Source: Diphasiastrum complanatum
Taxonomy: Eukaryota; Streptophyta; Lycopodiopsida; Lycopodiales; Lycopodiaceae
DNA length: 64,000 nucleotides
Reading direction: 5' to 3'
Assembly (NCBI GenBank): GCA_029204225.1
Contig: CM055109.1
Span: 47,492,612-47,556,611 of the forward strand
The notes under the pieces are model-generated. The model made no database searches. It was not told the origin of the DNA and saw only the letters and a list, made by a program, of their open reading frames with translations. How positions within the stretch are numbered: the first letter of the stretch is position 1; the number at the start of each line of letters is the position of its first letter. This document shows, in pieces, positions 48,302 to 61,725 of the stretch. Both the position numbers and the translations under genes were made by a program.

Positions 48302-51300
48302 ACTTGGTATCAGAGCGTCAGGGTGATGCAGGTATGCACGATCCAGTGGAGCTATGGGATAGCGTCTTTCACCAAGAGAAATAGCACTTGGAGCATCTCA
48401 AGAGAGAGGACTCCATATGGGGTATCAGTAGTCCGGATGGCATGAGACAACAAAGTTCCTTCGATCGGAACTTTGGGGAAGATCAGAACGATCGTCGTAG
48501 GTGGATTCCGGGGAGAATTCACGGAAAAGCTTGCAGTTTTGGTGGTTTCAGAGAAATCATCAATGTTGGCTACGTTATTCATTGTGTGGACAACCGTTTG
48601 GCGTAACGGGGCTTGCAAAGGATTTGCAAAGGGCAGTGAGAGAGAGCCATAACAATTTACAGGGTCAGATTGGGTGGAAAATTGAGAAAATTTTGAAAAT
48701 TTCCAGTTTCGTGGGGTGTTGACAAATTTCTGGGAAAATTGGCTTGTTTGCAGTCAATATCGCACCAATCAGAGAGCCGTAAATTGCATCAGATGCCTTG
48801 AGGTAGAGCAACCTCATCCACGCAAGGAGCTGCAAGAAGAAGCTCAGGGAAAGCCTGACTGGAGCCCAAAATATCTTCATCTTTCCTTTGCTAGGGTTTA
48901 CAGGTGGAAAATCAAAGTTCTCTCTCTATGGGGGATGTTTTTAGGACTTGTAAAAGGATATAGAGGGGCACCCTGGCAGCACGACACAGCAGCCAAGAGG
49001 TCGTGGATGGCCGTGGGCTACTGGAAGAGCCAGATCTGATTTTGTAGAGGGCTGCCATAGCTAACAAGAAGCTTGAAAGCTTGAGGAAGAGAAGATGAAG
49101 GAGGAGGACCTCGTGAGTCTGCTCGCACGCGGAGGAGGAGCTTTTCATAGTGTATAAAGGGGTCCCGTGGACCTAGGATCATGGATCGACGCGCAGAAGC
49201 AGACAGAGCCATTGGATTTGAAGCCATGGTGATCAATGGCTAAGATACATTGCTCGGGTAGCAATCTAGACCGTGAGATTAAAGTGGCTTTCTTTTCATT
49301 AAAAATCCTCAAATGGAGATCCATTGAAGGGACCCGAAGTCTAGAATGGACTTCACTTTATTAAAAATCTTCAAAATAAAGAATCAGTTCAAATTTGCAA
49401 GGCATTTTAAAAATGGACCTATCTTTGGCTAGAAGGCAGCTATTTTGGCCATCCTTGGGCCAAAATGACTCCTGAAACTGGCTGCTCAGAGCCAACGGAC
49501 AGAGCGACATCATAGAGAAGGGAGAAATAAATTTCAGGGAGTTTTTGTCACCATTCTATTGAGCGGAGTGCGGGTGACCTAGTGATGGGCTACATTCACC
49601 ATTTGGGTACCGTAGGGCCAAATTTGGGACAATTTTTGGTCGATGAAACCTGCTACAGGGTTGTACAATGAGACATTATCACTTCAAAATCATGGTATGC
49701 CGATTACAGGTGAAGAATTCTTGTGATCAGGTTCAACTTTTGGAGTTAGAACCAACCAACGTCAAGTGGCGTTTTGGGGGAACGCTCTCATAGGCATGAT
49801 CGGCAGTGGCATTGTCGAGTCAGGTGATAGCTACATTGACACACGCATCTGTAGCTTGGAAATTTCTCATTCGGAGGGAAATATGGGCTAGCTTGGAGGT
49901 ACACACATATTGGTGGTCACAGGTGATGGAAGTGCGAGGTGGTGCCAGTTGAAAGCCATTGGGAAAGATAGCATACTTGCATTGGACGAGCTGTGTATGG
50001 GACACGCAGAGGATGAAGAATAGTTCAATGATCACAGTTTGGATGCTCTTGGAGAGTAGCGAGTGTGATGATTTTGTGGTTTTGCAGTCAGTAAGTCAAT
50101 TTTGATCAAGCCATTGTAGCTGTGGAGCAGTGTATCAGGTTTGTCATCAAGAGATACACTTCAACTGCCAGTTTGGATAAGTCAAGTCAATTTGCCATAT
50201 CAGGATTGCATCAGGGATGCGGATTTCAGTGATGACATGGTGCAGATCATTTGGTTTGGGCCATGGAAGATCTCACAAGTTCACTTGGAGGGATATTGGC
50301 ATGCACAGTCATGTGAGGGTCTTGGTGGTGGCTTTGGAGTTCACATCTCAGTGTATTCTCAAGGAGTGGTTTGGAACCATTCACAGAGCAACTTGGAGCT
50401 AGCTTGGGGGAATACATGTGGGCACTGCAGGGTAGATGCTCAGCTCTTTGTGATCAGGGATGGCATTGGGATACCTGGTAGGGATAGCACTGCAGGATGA
50501 CATGGGATGATCATTAGGGGGCAGCTATTTCATATTGGACTTGAGTCATTGGCATGGACAGGACTTACAGGTGGGATTCATGATGGAATCAGAACACTGC
50601 AAATGCAAATGGTCAAAGCGAAGAGCTGATGGAGATCGCAGGGGGTGTGATCGGAGGGCAAGCACCATGATGGGTGTTTTGCTGGCGATCTACTACAGGA
50701 TACACTGATGACGAGGACTTCATGGTGTGCTCATTTGGGAGTACAGGATGGCATTACAACAGGGGGCCAGTTTTGGACATTGGCATCGATGGGGAGACAT
50801 ATACCATCATGTATGTGGATAAGCTACTTATAGCTTTCATGCATTTGGCTGTATTTGCAGGAGTCTAGGCTTAGCACAAGCGTTGGAATTTCCATGGTGC
50901 AGATTCTCGGGTGGTGAGATCAGGGATAAGCCTAGAGGAAGTCACTCAGAGCCATATACCTCAGTACGATCAGGGAGACAGTAGTCTCGAGATCCCATGA
51001 GCGACAACTCAGGGACAGGCTTGCGTTGGCATGGTGTCGGGTGGCACATAGCCAGAGAGAGCGAGCAGATGCTAGGAGCCAGGTGGAACAGGTGATGCTT
51101 TGAAGTTCGGCTTGTCTAGCAGGATGGTGACCAGGATTGGAGACATCAGGTGAGCATAGTATGTGGATGACGAGTCCATTGGGGTGGCACTCAGGTAAAT
51201 TCTACAGTTGCTCAGGTATGATATGTCATTTGATGTATGGACGATGTTCTTCAGCTGGTGCATAATATGGTGACCTAGGGACGGGTCAAGCCTACATGGT

Positions 51301-52286
51301 GGTACATATCTTGAGGGCATGGAATGCATTACAGGGTGATGTGAATCCAGCATACCCATGGTTGTGAGCTGACGGGGATGGAGATGGTTTCTCAGGAAGT
51401 GACAACTGATACTTTGGCGAGTCAGGGCAAAGCGGCTTGGTGCATAGCTTTGTTTGGGAAATACATCAGGGATGAGGCTTGGAGCACTCATTGGTTCGAG
51501 ATGGTTGATCTTGGATGATGTATGAGGACATCTATGTGATATGCTTGGACGTGAGGGCATCTTGGTTACAGGTGCAGGCCATGGTTGAGGATCTGATTTG
51601 GTGACCAGTGGTGTAGCAGCGGATCTACAGGTGGCACAAGTGTTGGTACGACATGATACCACTTATGAGTAGGCCTTGGCCATGTATTTGACGCTTTATC
51701 ATTCGTGTTGGTTTGCATGAGTGTGTGTGGGCTTGCATGTTGCCTTGTCATGGAAGTCTAGATCTGATTCGGAGTTGTATGTGGTTGTGCATTTGCTACG
51801 TCAGGAACAAAGTAGTCATTTTATGCTCATTGACTTGTCATTGTCTACTAGTTGTTAATCTGGTGAGGGTGCAATCTTATGGTGGCAGTAAGATTTCCTC
51901 AGGTTGAGCCTCAGTCGCTCATGTATGTCAGCTTTACAGGTCTGTGCTTGTAAGTGTCTGATAGGATGTCAGCCTAGCTAGATGGAGGATGTAAGTCTCA
52001 TGGTGGCAGTGGGATTTCCTCAGTTTAAGCCATGTCGCTCATGTGGTCCACTTGTGTTCAAGTCGGATTGGGGACGAGTCAGTTGGTCGAGAGTGTGGTA
52101 GACTCTTTGTATGAGCATTATGGTTGCATGATACTTTGTGAGTCAAACCTGGTGGTTTGTTGGTGTGCTTAAGTGTGAGTCAAGTACAGAGTAGCATGGA
52201 CATGCATAACATCTTTCGGACACTCCAGACATTGCTACAAATTATTGTTTTTCACTCTTATCACATTTGAGCTTAAGGGAGAGAGC

Positions 52287-52752
52287 TAGAAATCAGAGTT
52301 AATCTGATATACATTTTATGTAAGCTCTAAATGTGATGATGTAATTACTTTACAATTTATTTGGTTTACTGTATATGGTTGTGATCGGGACATGACCCGT
52401 TAGGATATATTGATCGGGCACTGATCCCATAGATGGCTACTTGGGTTAGCCGGTAGCCACACATAGGAAGAATTAGCCTGTACAGAGTTATTTACAGTAC
52501 TTGCTATACTTGGGGGCATGTCCCAAGTTTGTCGGTCGAATTTGGCCATATTGGGGCCAACCTTAGTTTGATAGGTGATAGGCCAGTTTTAGGACACCTG
52601 CCTTTTCATGCAGTTTGTGAATACTCTATATGTACAATGTTTCTTTGTAATCTAATAACTTTTGTTGTGCCATCTTTGAGAGGTTGTGAGGAGTGGCTAT
52701 GGTGATTGTGTGATGTGATCTGCATACTGCACTAGATCCTAACAGAATTTCA
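52287..52752 (+). repeat. 3' LTR of the LARD element
   Basis: Full-length copy of the LTR, with the same ends as the 5' copy. Confidence 0.88.
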
Positions 52753-52804
52753 GCTCTCATCTTAGGGGTTTTCTCTATAGGTCTTTACATTGGTATCAGA
52801 GCCC
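52753..52804 (+). repeat. End of a second LTR with primer-binding site
   Basis: About 40 bases ending TCTTTACA are followed by T and TGGTATCAGAGCCC (52791-52804). This is another LTR end plus initiator tRNA-Met site, not part of the LARD itself. It may be a host element into which the LARD inserted. Confidence 0.5.
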
Positions 52805-52944
52805 ACTAAGATGAGGTTTTGGATGGGGTTGGAGACAAGCTCTACATTGAATTGGAAGTGGAAAGTGCAGGTTAATTATCGATGGACTGATAAGGAATCA
52901 ATTTGTGTGGATTGAATAAACTAAATTGTGGCTAGAAGTCATGA

Positions 52945-53225
52945 ATCTAATTGATTGCCTCTTGTGGACATGCAAATACTGACACTGAAGTTCAAGCTTG
53001 TAAGCTTGTCTCTTTGCATAAAAACTCTTCCTTTGATACTCCTATTGCCTTTGATACTGTCATAAAGATGATCCATTTTGAACCCGCAAGATGTCCCTCT
53101 AACAAACCTGGGCTAGAACTACAGGCCACTTTGATACTGGATTCAATAGAATGAGCTTGCATCAAGCTAGAATTTGGAACTGAAAGAGACCTTTCTTTAA
53201 GTGCAGATGTGGTGACAAATGAAAA
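52945..53225 (+). pseudogene. Fragment of a second Penelope-like element (N-terminal region)
   Basis: The plus-strand translation contains FDTGFNRMSLHQARIWN, then a stop, then KRPFFKCRCGDK. This matches the N-terminal region of the Penelope-like frame at 40375-40839 almost residue for residue. The upstream HFEPARCPS matches FEPSHCPS there. The similarity ends near the (CT)n tract at 53253. The fragment has stops and a frame change. Confidence 0.7.
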
Positions 53226-53249
53226 ATCCTAACTGTGGATACGGTTGTT

Positions 53250-55090
<1,841 letters not shown>

Positions 55091-55104
55091 GTCTATGTTG
55101 AAGT

Positions 55105-56690
55105 GAACCCAAAAGATAAGCTTAAGCTGTTGCGAATGGCAAACTAAGGAAATTTTTAGATGATCCGATCCTATTATTGAGCAAAATCAAAATGGAAAAA
55201 AAGGAGATGGTCCGTGACTATATCGAATGCATCAAACATCTCAAATTTGAATGGGAACCTGATCTTATTTTTGATGAGGCCATGATCATGTGGTTTTTAG
55301 TTGGTTTGCAAAAGTGAATCGAACATGGGCTCAAACGTCGAGAACAATATCTGACATTGAAACATGCAATGGATGACACAATATGTGAAGAGGATGAAAA
55401 ATTAGATGATGAGCCACACATTAGTATGTTGTTTTATACAACAGGGTAGACTACCACAACCTTGATGATTATTGTTTCTATAAACATCAATGCAACTATT
55501 GAAAAGGTGATGATGAGTTCAAGAGACTTGGTAAAAAACAACAGAAGCATATGAACAAGATGCAGGTTGAGTTTGAAGCAAAGATAAAGGCTTTAGAAGT
55601 GTGCCATCATTGCTGGTAATCATACCGTGAATGAGTGTCCAACAATGAAATGATGAACGACTGATACTTATCGTCATTTGTGCAATTCTATCGGCCATAA
55701 AACAACATTTTGTTTGTTTAATGCCAGATTATCCAACAAAAAAATCGTAAGTATGGTTATCATGAAGGACCAAAATGGAAAACTCCAGATGATAAAGTGC
55801 ATGAACTTGGATATCCAAAATAATTAGCTTTACATGCTCCGCCAATACAATGAGCACCTCAAACCAATATGATTGAGCCAGAAGGTTCATCGAGTCAAGA
55901 TCAATGGAACTATGCTTATGAGCAAGATCCTGTATACTGATGTGTAGCAACAACAATCCTAACAATGGGCAAGAGTACCACTAGGATGCTTTTGGGTGTG
56001 GAGAAAATCATCGTATAGCAGAATGTACAAACAAAAAAAAATTCATGCCATTTTGTCGAGAATGTGGATATGGACATTGCTATAAGGACAGTCCTACTAT
56101 ACCACTTACAACTGCTCTAGTGAACACAAGACTAGCAGTTCGACCAGCTCCATGAAAAGACAATGAACCAAAGTACTGAGATTCTTGTAGAGGACTAAAA
56201 ATTATTGCATTTGTTATGGAAGTAATCCAAACAGTAATTCAAATATCAAACTTAATCTTATACGAGGTTTTGCAGATGTAGATTGGGCTGGAGATGTTGG
56301 CAGTAGAAAATGGACATCAGGCTATGTCTTTACGTTTAACAATGCTCTTGTCTCATGAAATATCAAGAAGTATAATTCTATTGCGATATATTTAATAGAG
56401 GCCAAATACACGACTGCTGCACATGCTGCAAAAGAGGCAATTTGGCTTAGGTTTTTATTGTTAGATATCAACCTTAATCAATTGTAGCGTACTTTTGTAT
56501 TTTGTGTAATCAGAGTACAATTTCTTTATCAGTAGGTATCACTCCAAGAACAAGCACTTTGAGATAAAGTATCATTTTGTTAGAGACAATGTACCTAAAA
56601 GGGATATCATTCTAATAGTTTGCATAACACAGCTCATGGCAGTAGAAATTTTTACAAAAACATTGGCAATCAACAATCATACTACATTTG
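55105..56690 (+). pseudogene. Ty1/copia relic: gag with zinc knuckles joined to RNase H, middle missing
   Basis: A gag core (ILLLSKIKMEKKEMVRDYIE ... MWFLVGLQK) lies at 55170-55430. CCHC zinc knuckles follow at about 55980-56090, the clearest being C-x2-C-x4-H-x4-C after a one-base shift (GENHRIAEC), then CRECGYGHC. Directly after this come copia RNase H motifs: FADVDWAGDV, RKWTSGYVFT, HAAKEAIWLR (56270-56460) and KHFEIKYHFVRD (about 56550). Protease, integrase and reverse transcriptase are absent, so the copy has a large internal deletion. Many stops and shifts occur throughout. Confidence 0.8.
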
Positions 56691-57129
56691 GTAATATGTC
56701 AAATTTAAAACTCCAAATTTTTCAGGATCCACATTTTGGATTTCTATCTTCGATGAAAATCGATAGTAATGTGAAATCACTAGCACATACTTGTATAGTT
56801 TCTATATTGTTTGCAGTTTTACACACATTGTCGAACAATCTATAAAAATACACGTACATTCCAACAATTTCTAAGATTTTAGAAATTCGAGGGATTGCAT
56901 CTAGAAATTTGAGTAGAATAGACCCATTGGCTTTCTGCTTTATGTGAACTTGAGTCCCAAAATAGGATATATTGTGAAGTTGAAGTAGTGAGCTTTGTAA
57001 ATTAATTCTTGCATGAAGTTCTGTGTTGAGATGCAATTGAATCAAGACATTATATAATTCATGGGCATCTCTACTTTGTAGGTCTTGTACCATGAGCAAG
57101 TTTGGGGATTTTTGAAATTTTGTTGTTGT

Positions 57130-58270
57130 ATTAGACGTTAATTCTTATTTCTATTGTTACATCTTCTTTGCTTCAATATGCTTAAAAATTTGACAATCTT
57201 TGATGTCGTGATTGGTTCTCTTGTAATATTTGCAAAATAATTTAGTCTTGGATTGTTGTTAATGCTCATGTTGATGCTTTTGGTTCGTGTCAGGTTGCTC
57301 AGTGATTGTCTTCTTGTCTCTTGGATTTTTCTTATTATTTGATTGTTGTTAATTGAAATTAAACAATTGTCTTGCAACATACTTTTTGTCACTTTTTCAA
57401 GTGATAGCTTCGGAGGATTGCTAAGAATCAATATTAAATTTTCATGAAGACTTCATAGGAGCGCCATAATGGCATCGTCATTTGAAATTGGAGGATTGAT
57501 TGCATATACATTTTGGCAGTTTGGTATCTTTGCGGCAAAGACATTATTTTTTGTTCAGAATCTTTATGTTAAAAGCAATTTTATTAGATTCTCAGCTCGA
57601 TACTGTGAAGAAATCACTCTACGAAGTGATTCAGACGAAGATACAAAGTTGACTCAGGAGTTGTTCGATGGAACATTACTCCCTATTAAACTAGAAGAAT
57701 TCGGCAACCTCCCAGTTGGCCGATATACAAAATCCAAAGAAGATTTGTTGTTGATCGAAACTCAACAGAACTTGGAGCTAGTTTAGAAACTATATGAAGA
57801 ATTGAATAATTCATAAATATTATTCATGTCTTTGTCATGCTGATGCCTATTTGTGATACTGTAATTTAATAGCTACTTTCAACTATTGAGATGATCTCCT
57901 ACTGAAATTACTTCACTCATATTGAGCTTAGGAATTTTTTCTCAAATAGAGATGAGTAGTGACATTTGTAGTTTCATATAAACTAGATAGAATGTCCTAT
58001 GCATCCTTTGGAGTGAAACAATTAACCACATGGGCTATTTGAGAATCCTTGAGATTTAGGATATGATGGCTAATGCTTTGTTGTGCTTAGCTTTCCAATT
58101 GATCAACAAATCTGGTTTTGCTCGTTTAGCAATTCAACCATTTACATATCAACATAGTTATTTCTCTGTAAGGATCATCCTCATCTTGAACTTTCACACG
58201 TGAAGTCATCACTATTATATTTGTTAATTAATCGGATCTCAAAGGTTGGAACTTCCATTTTTAATGATAT
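57130..58270 (-). pseudogene. Second Ty1/copia gag relic, interrupted by an insertion
   Basis: On the minus strand, from the 5' end: KAKHNKALAIISLNLKDSQI and DILSSLYETTNVT (57950-58120), a UBN2-type copia gag; then a gap of about 330 bases (57480-57830) that does not continue the frame. The frame then resumes at DDAIMALL, LHENLILILSNPPKLSLEKV (57390-57480) and a damaged zinc knuckle CKYYKRTNHDIKDC (about 57190-57235), where one Cys is Tyr. Stops occur in each part. It faces the other copia relic tail to tail. Confidence 0.75.
57469..57786 (+). CDS. 105-codon open frame within the insertion in the copia gag, unknown
   Basis: Starts MASSFEIGGLIAYTFWQFG, with a hydrophobic N-terminal half (about residues 8-30). 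It continues with an acidic stretch (RSDSDEDTK) and a C-terminal half with LLPIKLEEFGNLPVGRY and KEDLLLIETQQNLELV. It overlaps the first few antisense codons of the gag but otherwise coincides with the inserted piece. I do not recognise the protein. It may be a captured host exon or a chance frame. Confidence 0.3.
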   Translation: MASSFEIGGLIAYTFWQFGIFAAKTLFFVQNLYVKSNFIRFSARYCEEITLRSDSDEDTKLTQELFDGTLLPIKLEEFGNLPVGRYTKSKEDLLLIETQQNLELV

Positions 58271-58407
58271 GATATAGTGAATACAAATAGGCAAGAATCT
58301 TCTTAACAATTCGAATTATATCCTAATAAAATATTGATAGATGAACTTTTACATAGATTTTCAAATGAAATAGCATTTTACACGTCATTTCACACTTGAA
58401 GGCATGG

Positions 58408-61400
58408 ATGGGTCAGCGCAACTCTAGAAACTCAGGCGTGATGCAGCAGCAGCAGCAGCGGCTGAAGAAGCCCTTGGTGTGCACAGGCGTCGACCAGCTC
58501 TTGCTATCCAACTTTGCTTGCCTTCATGGAAGCAAGGTACTACTAGTGCTACTAGTGTTAGGTTTCCTTTCCAACCAGAAAATAATTCTTTCACATCACT
58601 CTAGTATTCATTCATACTACATAGTTTGTTTGCAATATATTTATATGCATGGTTTTTTGATAAGCTGAATGTGCAGGTTGGAGTTGTAACAAATGCAACT
58701 GGCGTTTTCCAAGATATGAAGCACCTGGTAGGACCTCACAGCCTTATTCTGGACATTAAATGCTCTATATACTTTCTTGTATCCCTAATGTTATTGTATA
58801 ATCAAGAAGCCTATGTACCTGCAGATGTATTTTCTGGCTGTCTGAGCACCCGGCTACTATAGAAGCCAATCTGTCTATAAAGTGCAGAAAAGTGAGCATC
58901 TCACTAGGCATCCCTCAATACCTGGAAATTTGGAAAACCCAAATGCCTTACTGTTCCTAGCTATTTCTTCCATGTTGAATGCTTCATAACATGAAGGGAC
59001 ATGTTGACACGTTTGATAGATTTTATATTACAGTAATTAATCCACCTGGTTATTTCTAGCTCAGTCTTTTTATCTATTATGGTTTGTTGATTGCGAAAGG
59101 TTGATGTGCTGAGTAATGTCAGAGAACTCAAGGTTGTTGCCATTTTTGGACCTGAACATGGCTTTCGAGGTGCTGCCCAGGTATGAGATTTCCTCTTACA
59201 AGGTTCTTAGATTCCATACATGTATATCTTGACGATATAATTATTTTTAGTAAGATTTTGGGCAAGCACATGGCTTTAATCTCAATCAATGTTGCATTTC
59301 TTATGGGACTACAAACTAGATGCTAAGAAATCCAAGTGTGAACTCCTTATGAAAAAGATGGAATACCTTAGGACTTTGACCTCTGAAAATCAAGTGTAAA
59401 GGGATCCACAGAAAGTGCAGGCGATTGTTCTATTGGCCCTGGTTTATTGAAACTTTTACTTGGAAACTTGAAATGAGTTTCATCAGAAGTGATGATGTAG
59501 ATGGGGTCTCTTTTTCCTGTTCCTTTTGAGTTTTCTGGCATGCCATTATTATTGACCAAGTTTGCAACTTGCATTATGAATATAGGCTGGATCTTCTGAA
59601 GATTTTACTCTGGATGCTAAAACTGGTTTGCCAATTTATGATGTATACATGAAGGTAGGGACCATCTCCAGAAAACTTCATATTGATATTGCTAGAAACT
59701 TTTATGCGTTTATACATTATTATGTGATTTTCTTGGCTGTTTTTGGTTGTATTTCATCTCTTGAAGTATGATTGATTAATGGTTGAAGAAATATCAAGTC
59801 GAATGGTACTAACAAAAGTCACATCATATGTTCAGAGCAGTCACCAGCTGTCAACTTTATTTGAGAAAGTTGACATGAACATTCTCCTATTCGATATCCA
59901 GGATGTTGGGGTAAGAATCTGGATTTTCTTCTGCAGGTTCACAAAAGTCTCTTGATGACCACTATCTGTTACTTCATCTTATATACTAGTAGATTTTTTG
60001 CAGTGCAGGACAAGCGTAAACATGTTCCTAAACTTTTTTCAGGTCGTGATTGAACATTGATATTTTCAGGCTCGGTTCTACACGTTCATCTGGACATTGT
60101 ATGATTGCATGGTAGCTGTAGCCATGGCTTCAAAGCACATTAAGATGGTGGTTGCAGACCGACCTAACCCAGTGGGTGGTGCAATAATTGATGGACCATT
60201 ACTGAATGATTTTTTCTCCTCTTTTGTTGGTCGTAAGGTGATGGTGTTTCCAGTGCTATCACTTCAATACTACAAATTGGATGCTTTTCAGTTATCCTTT
60301 TCTGCCCTTAGTTCTCTAAAGGTCTGCGCTTCTGAAGGAAGTTTCTCAACTTGCATGACTAAATTGCAGCGTATTTTGGAAGCAGGCAATTCTATTAAGA
60401 CATGGGATGACTATTGGTGAAATAGCACAACTTTTCAATGCAGAATTTGTTGCTGTCGATGCTGGCAAGCAGGTGTTGCACTAAGCTACTCATAGAACAA
60501 GATTAGCTTTTCTTACATCCAGAATGTCCAGGGAGCTTTTCTTGAAATAGCTGCATCGAAAGTACTTTTTGTGCAATGCAGTTCACAGATGTCTTTTATG
60601 ATGAGTTATTTGTGGAGGAAGTGATGCTTATTGGTATTCAGGTGGAATTGGAGGTTTTGTGTATGAAAGGATGGGAAAGGACTATGATATTCAGTGAAAC
60701 TGGTCTTTTATGGGTGCCCCCTTCACCCAACATGCCATCGCCCACAGCAGCTGCATTCTATCTTGGGACAGCCTTGTTTGAGGTTGTACAGATTTAATCC
60801 TGATATGTTCTGTGAAGACTTGATTAGTGACTATTTGCAACCCTCACATTTTGGATTATTTGGTCAACTTCCTGGTAACTGTTATGATTTCATTCCTCTG
60901 CTCTTCTGTTTCTTTTTTTCCCTTGGGAAGTCTCTGTATTTCTCCAGTAAAAGGCAACCAGATTGGGAACTCAATATGCGCTCAGAGAACTTTCAACTTC
61001 TTTGCAGGGAACAAACTGTTCTGAAGGAAGAGGAACAACTCTTCCTTTTGAGATGGTAATGTACCCACACCACATAGCTCCATTCTCCTTCAAATCTGCT
61101 TAAAGCATCGTCTTGGCTTTAAAACGACGCTCTTGTTAAACTAGCGATGTTTATTACCTGTACTGATAACGCAGTTAGTAAAGCTGTATACAGATTGGAG
61201 CACCATGGTTGGATTACCACTTGATTTCTGATTTGCAACAAGAAGATTGTCCTGGTGCACTTTTTCGAGAGGCCTGGTTCACACCATCCTTCAGTAAATT
61301 CTCTGGAAAATTGATCAATGGTATTCAGGTAGGTCTCCGTCATCGATTGGCCAACAAGCAAATATATAAAGTATCTGATTGTATAGTTGATACTTTTGCA

Positions 61401-61725
61401 GTGAATGGTGTTCTTGAGGTACAATGAAAATGTTCTAATGTATACTAACTTCACCTTTATTTAAATTCAGGTACATCTTTGTGATGTAGCAAAGTTTAAC
61501 TCACTTCGAACTGCTCTCACGATATTGTCTTCCATCATCAAGCTTTACCCCCATAATTTTGAGTGGCGTAAGGATGGAAGCTTATATTGGATAGATAAGC
61601 TAGTTGGTAACACCTCAGTTCGAGAAGATCTAAGCAAAGGAGCTTCTGCTGATGAAGTGATAGCAACCTGGCAGGATGATATCTTATGGTTTGGTGCGAT
61701 GCGCCAAAAATATTTGCTCTATTAA
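58408..61725 (+). CDS. NamZ/DUF1343 family protein (GH171, exo-beta-N-acetylmuramidase-like), 11 exons, complete
   Basis: In bacteria (B. subtilis NamZ, formerly YbbC) this family removes terminal N-acetylmuramic acid from peptidoglycan fragments. Exons: 58408-58536, 58677-58727, 59100-59180, 59586-59654, 59836-59910, 60070-60237, 60386-60472, 60642-60782, 61008-61055, 61194-61328 and 61471-61725, all in frame, giving 412 aa, the family's usual length. Family blocks: VGVVTNATG (44-52), FGPEHGFRG (76-84, with the conserved Glu 79), FDIQDVGARFYTF (129-141), DRPNPVGG (165-172), RHGMTIGE (196-203), MKGWER (228-233), PPSPNMPSP (246-254), GTNCSEGRGTT (268-278), IGAPWLD (284-290), FTPSFSKFSG, and the end with FEWRKDGSLYWIDKL and WQDD. 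The start chosen is the first ATG in frame; it gives a short N-terminus with five Gln and no evident signal or transit peptide. All motifs are intact, so it looks functional. The substrate in a plant is not known from the sequence. Confidence 0.93.

Larger units (their letters stand above)
47916..52752 (+). mobile_element. Non-autonomous LTR retrotransposon (LARD type), 4.8 kb
   Basis: Two direct LTRs (47916-48301 and 52287-52752) enclose 3985 bp. The primer-binding site TGGTATCAGAGC lies at 48305-48316, three bases after the 5' LTR, and the polypurine stretch TTAAGGGAGAGAG (52274-52286) abuts the 3' LTR. The interior has only short frames on both strands and no recognisable gag, protease, integrase or reverse transcriptase. 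It must have depended on another element's proteins. No matching target-site duplication was found at the two ends. Confidence 0.85.

Noticed and set aside
50674-50868. A short match to the copia reverse transcriptase motif (YVDKLLIA) in the LARD interior
   Set aside because: No flanking reverse transcriptase motifs were found, and the second catalytic Asp is Lys; probably chance.
51072-51662. 196-codon minus-strand frame in the LARD interior
   Set aside because: No recognisable domain, composition like the surrounding non-coding DNA, and opposite to the element's orientation.
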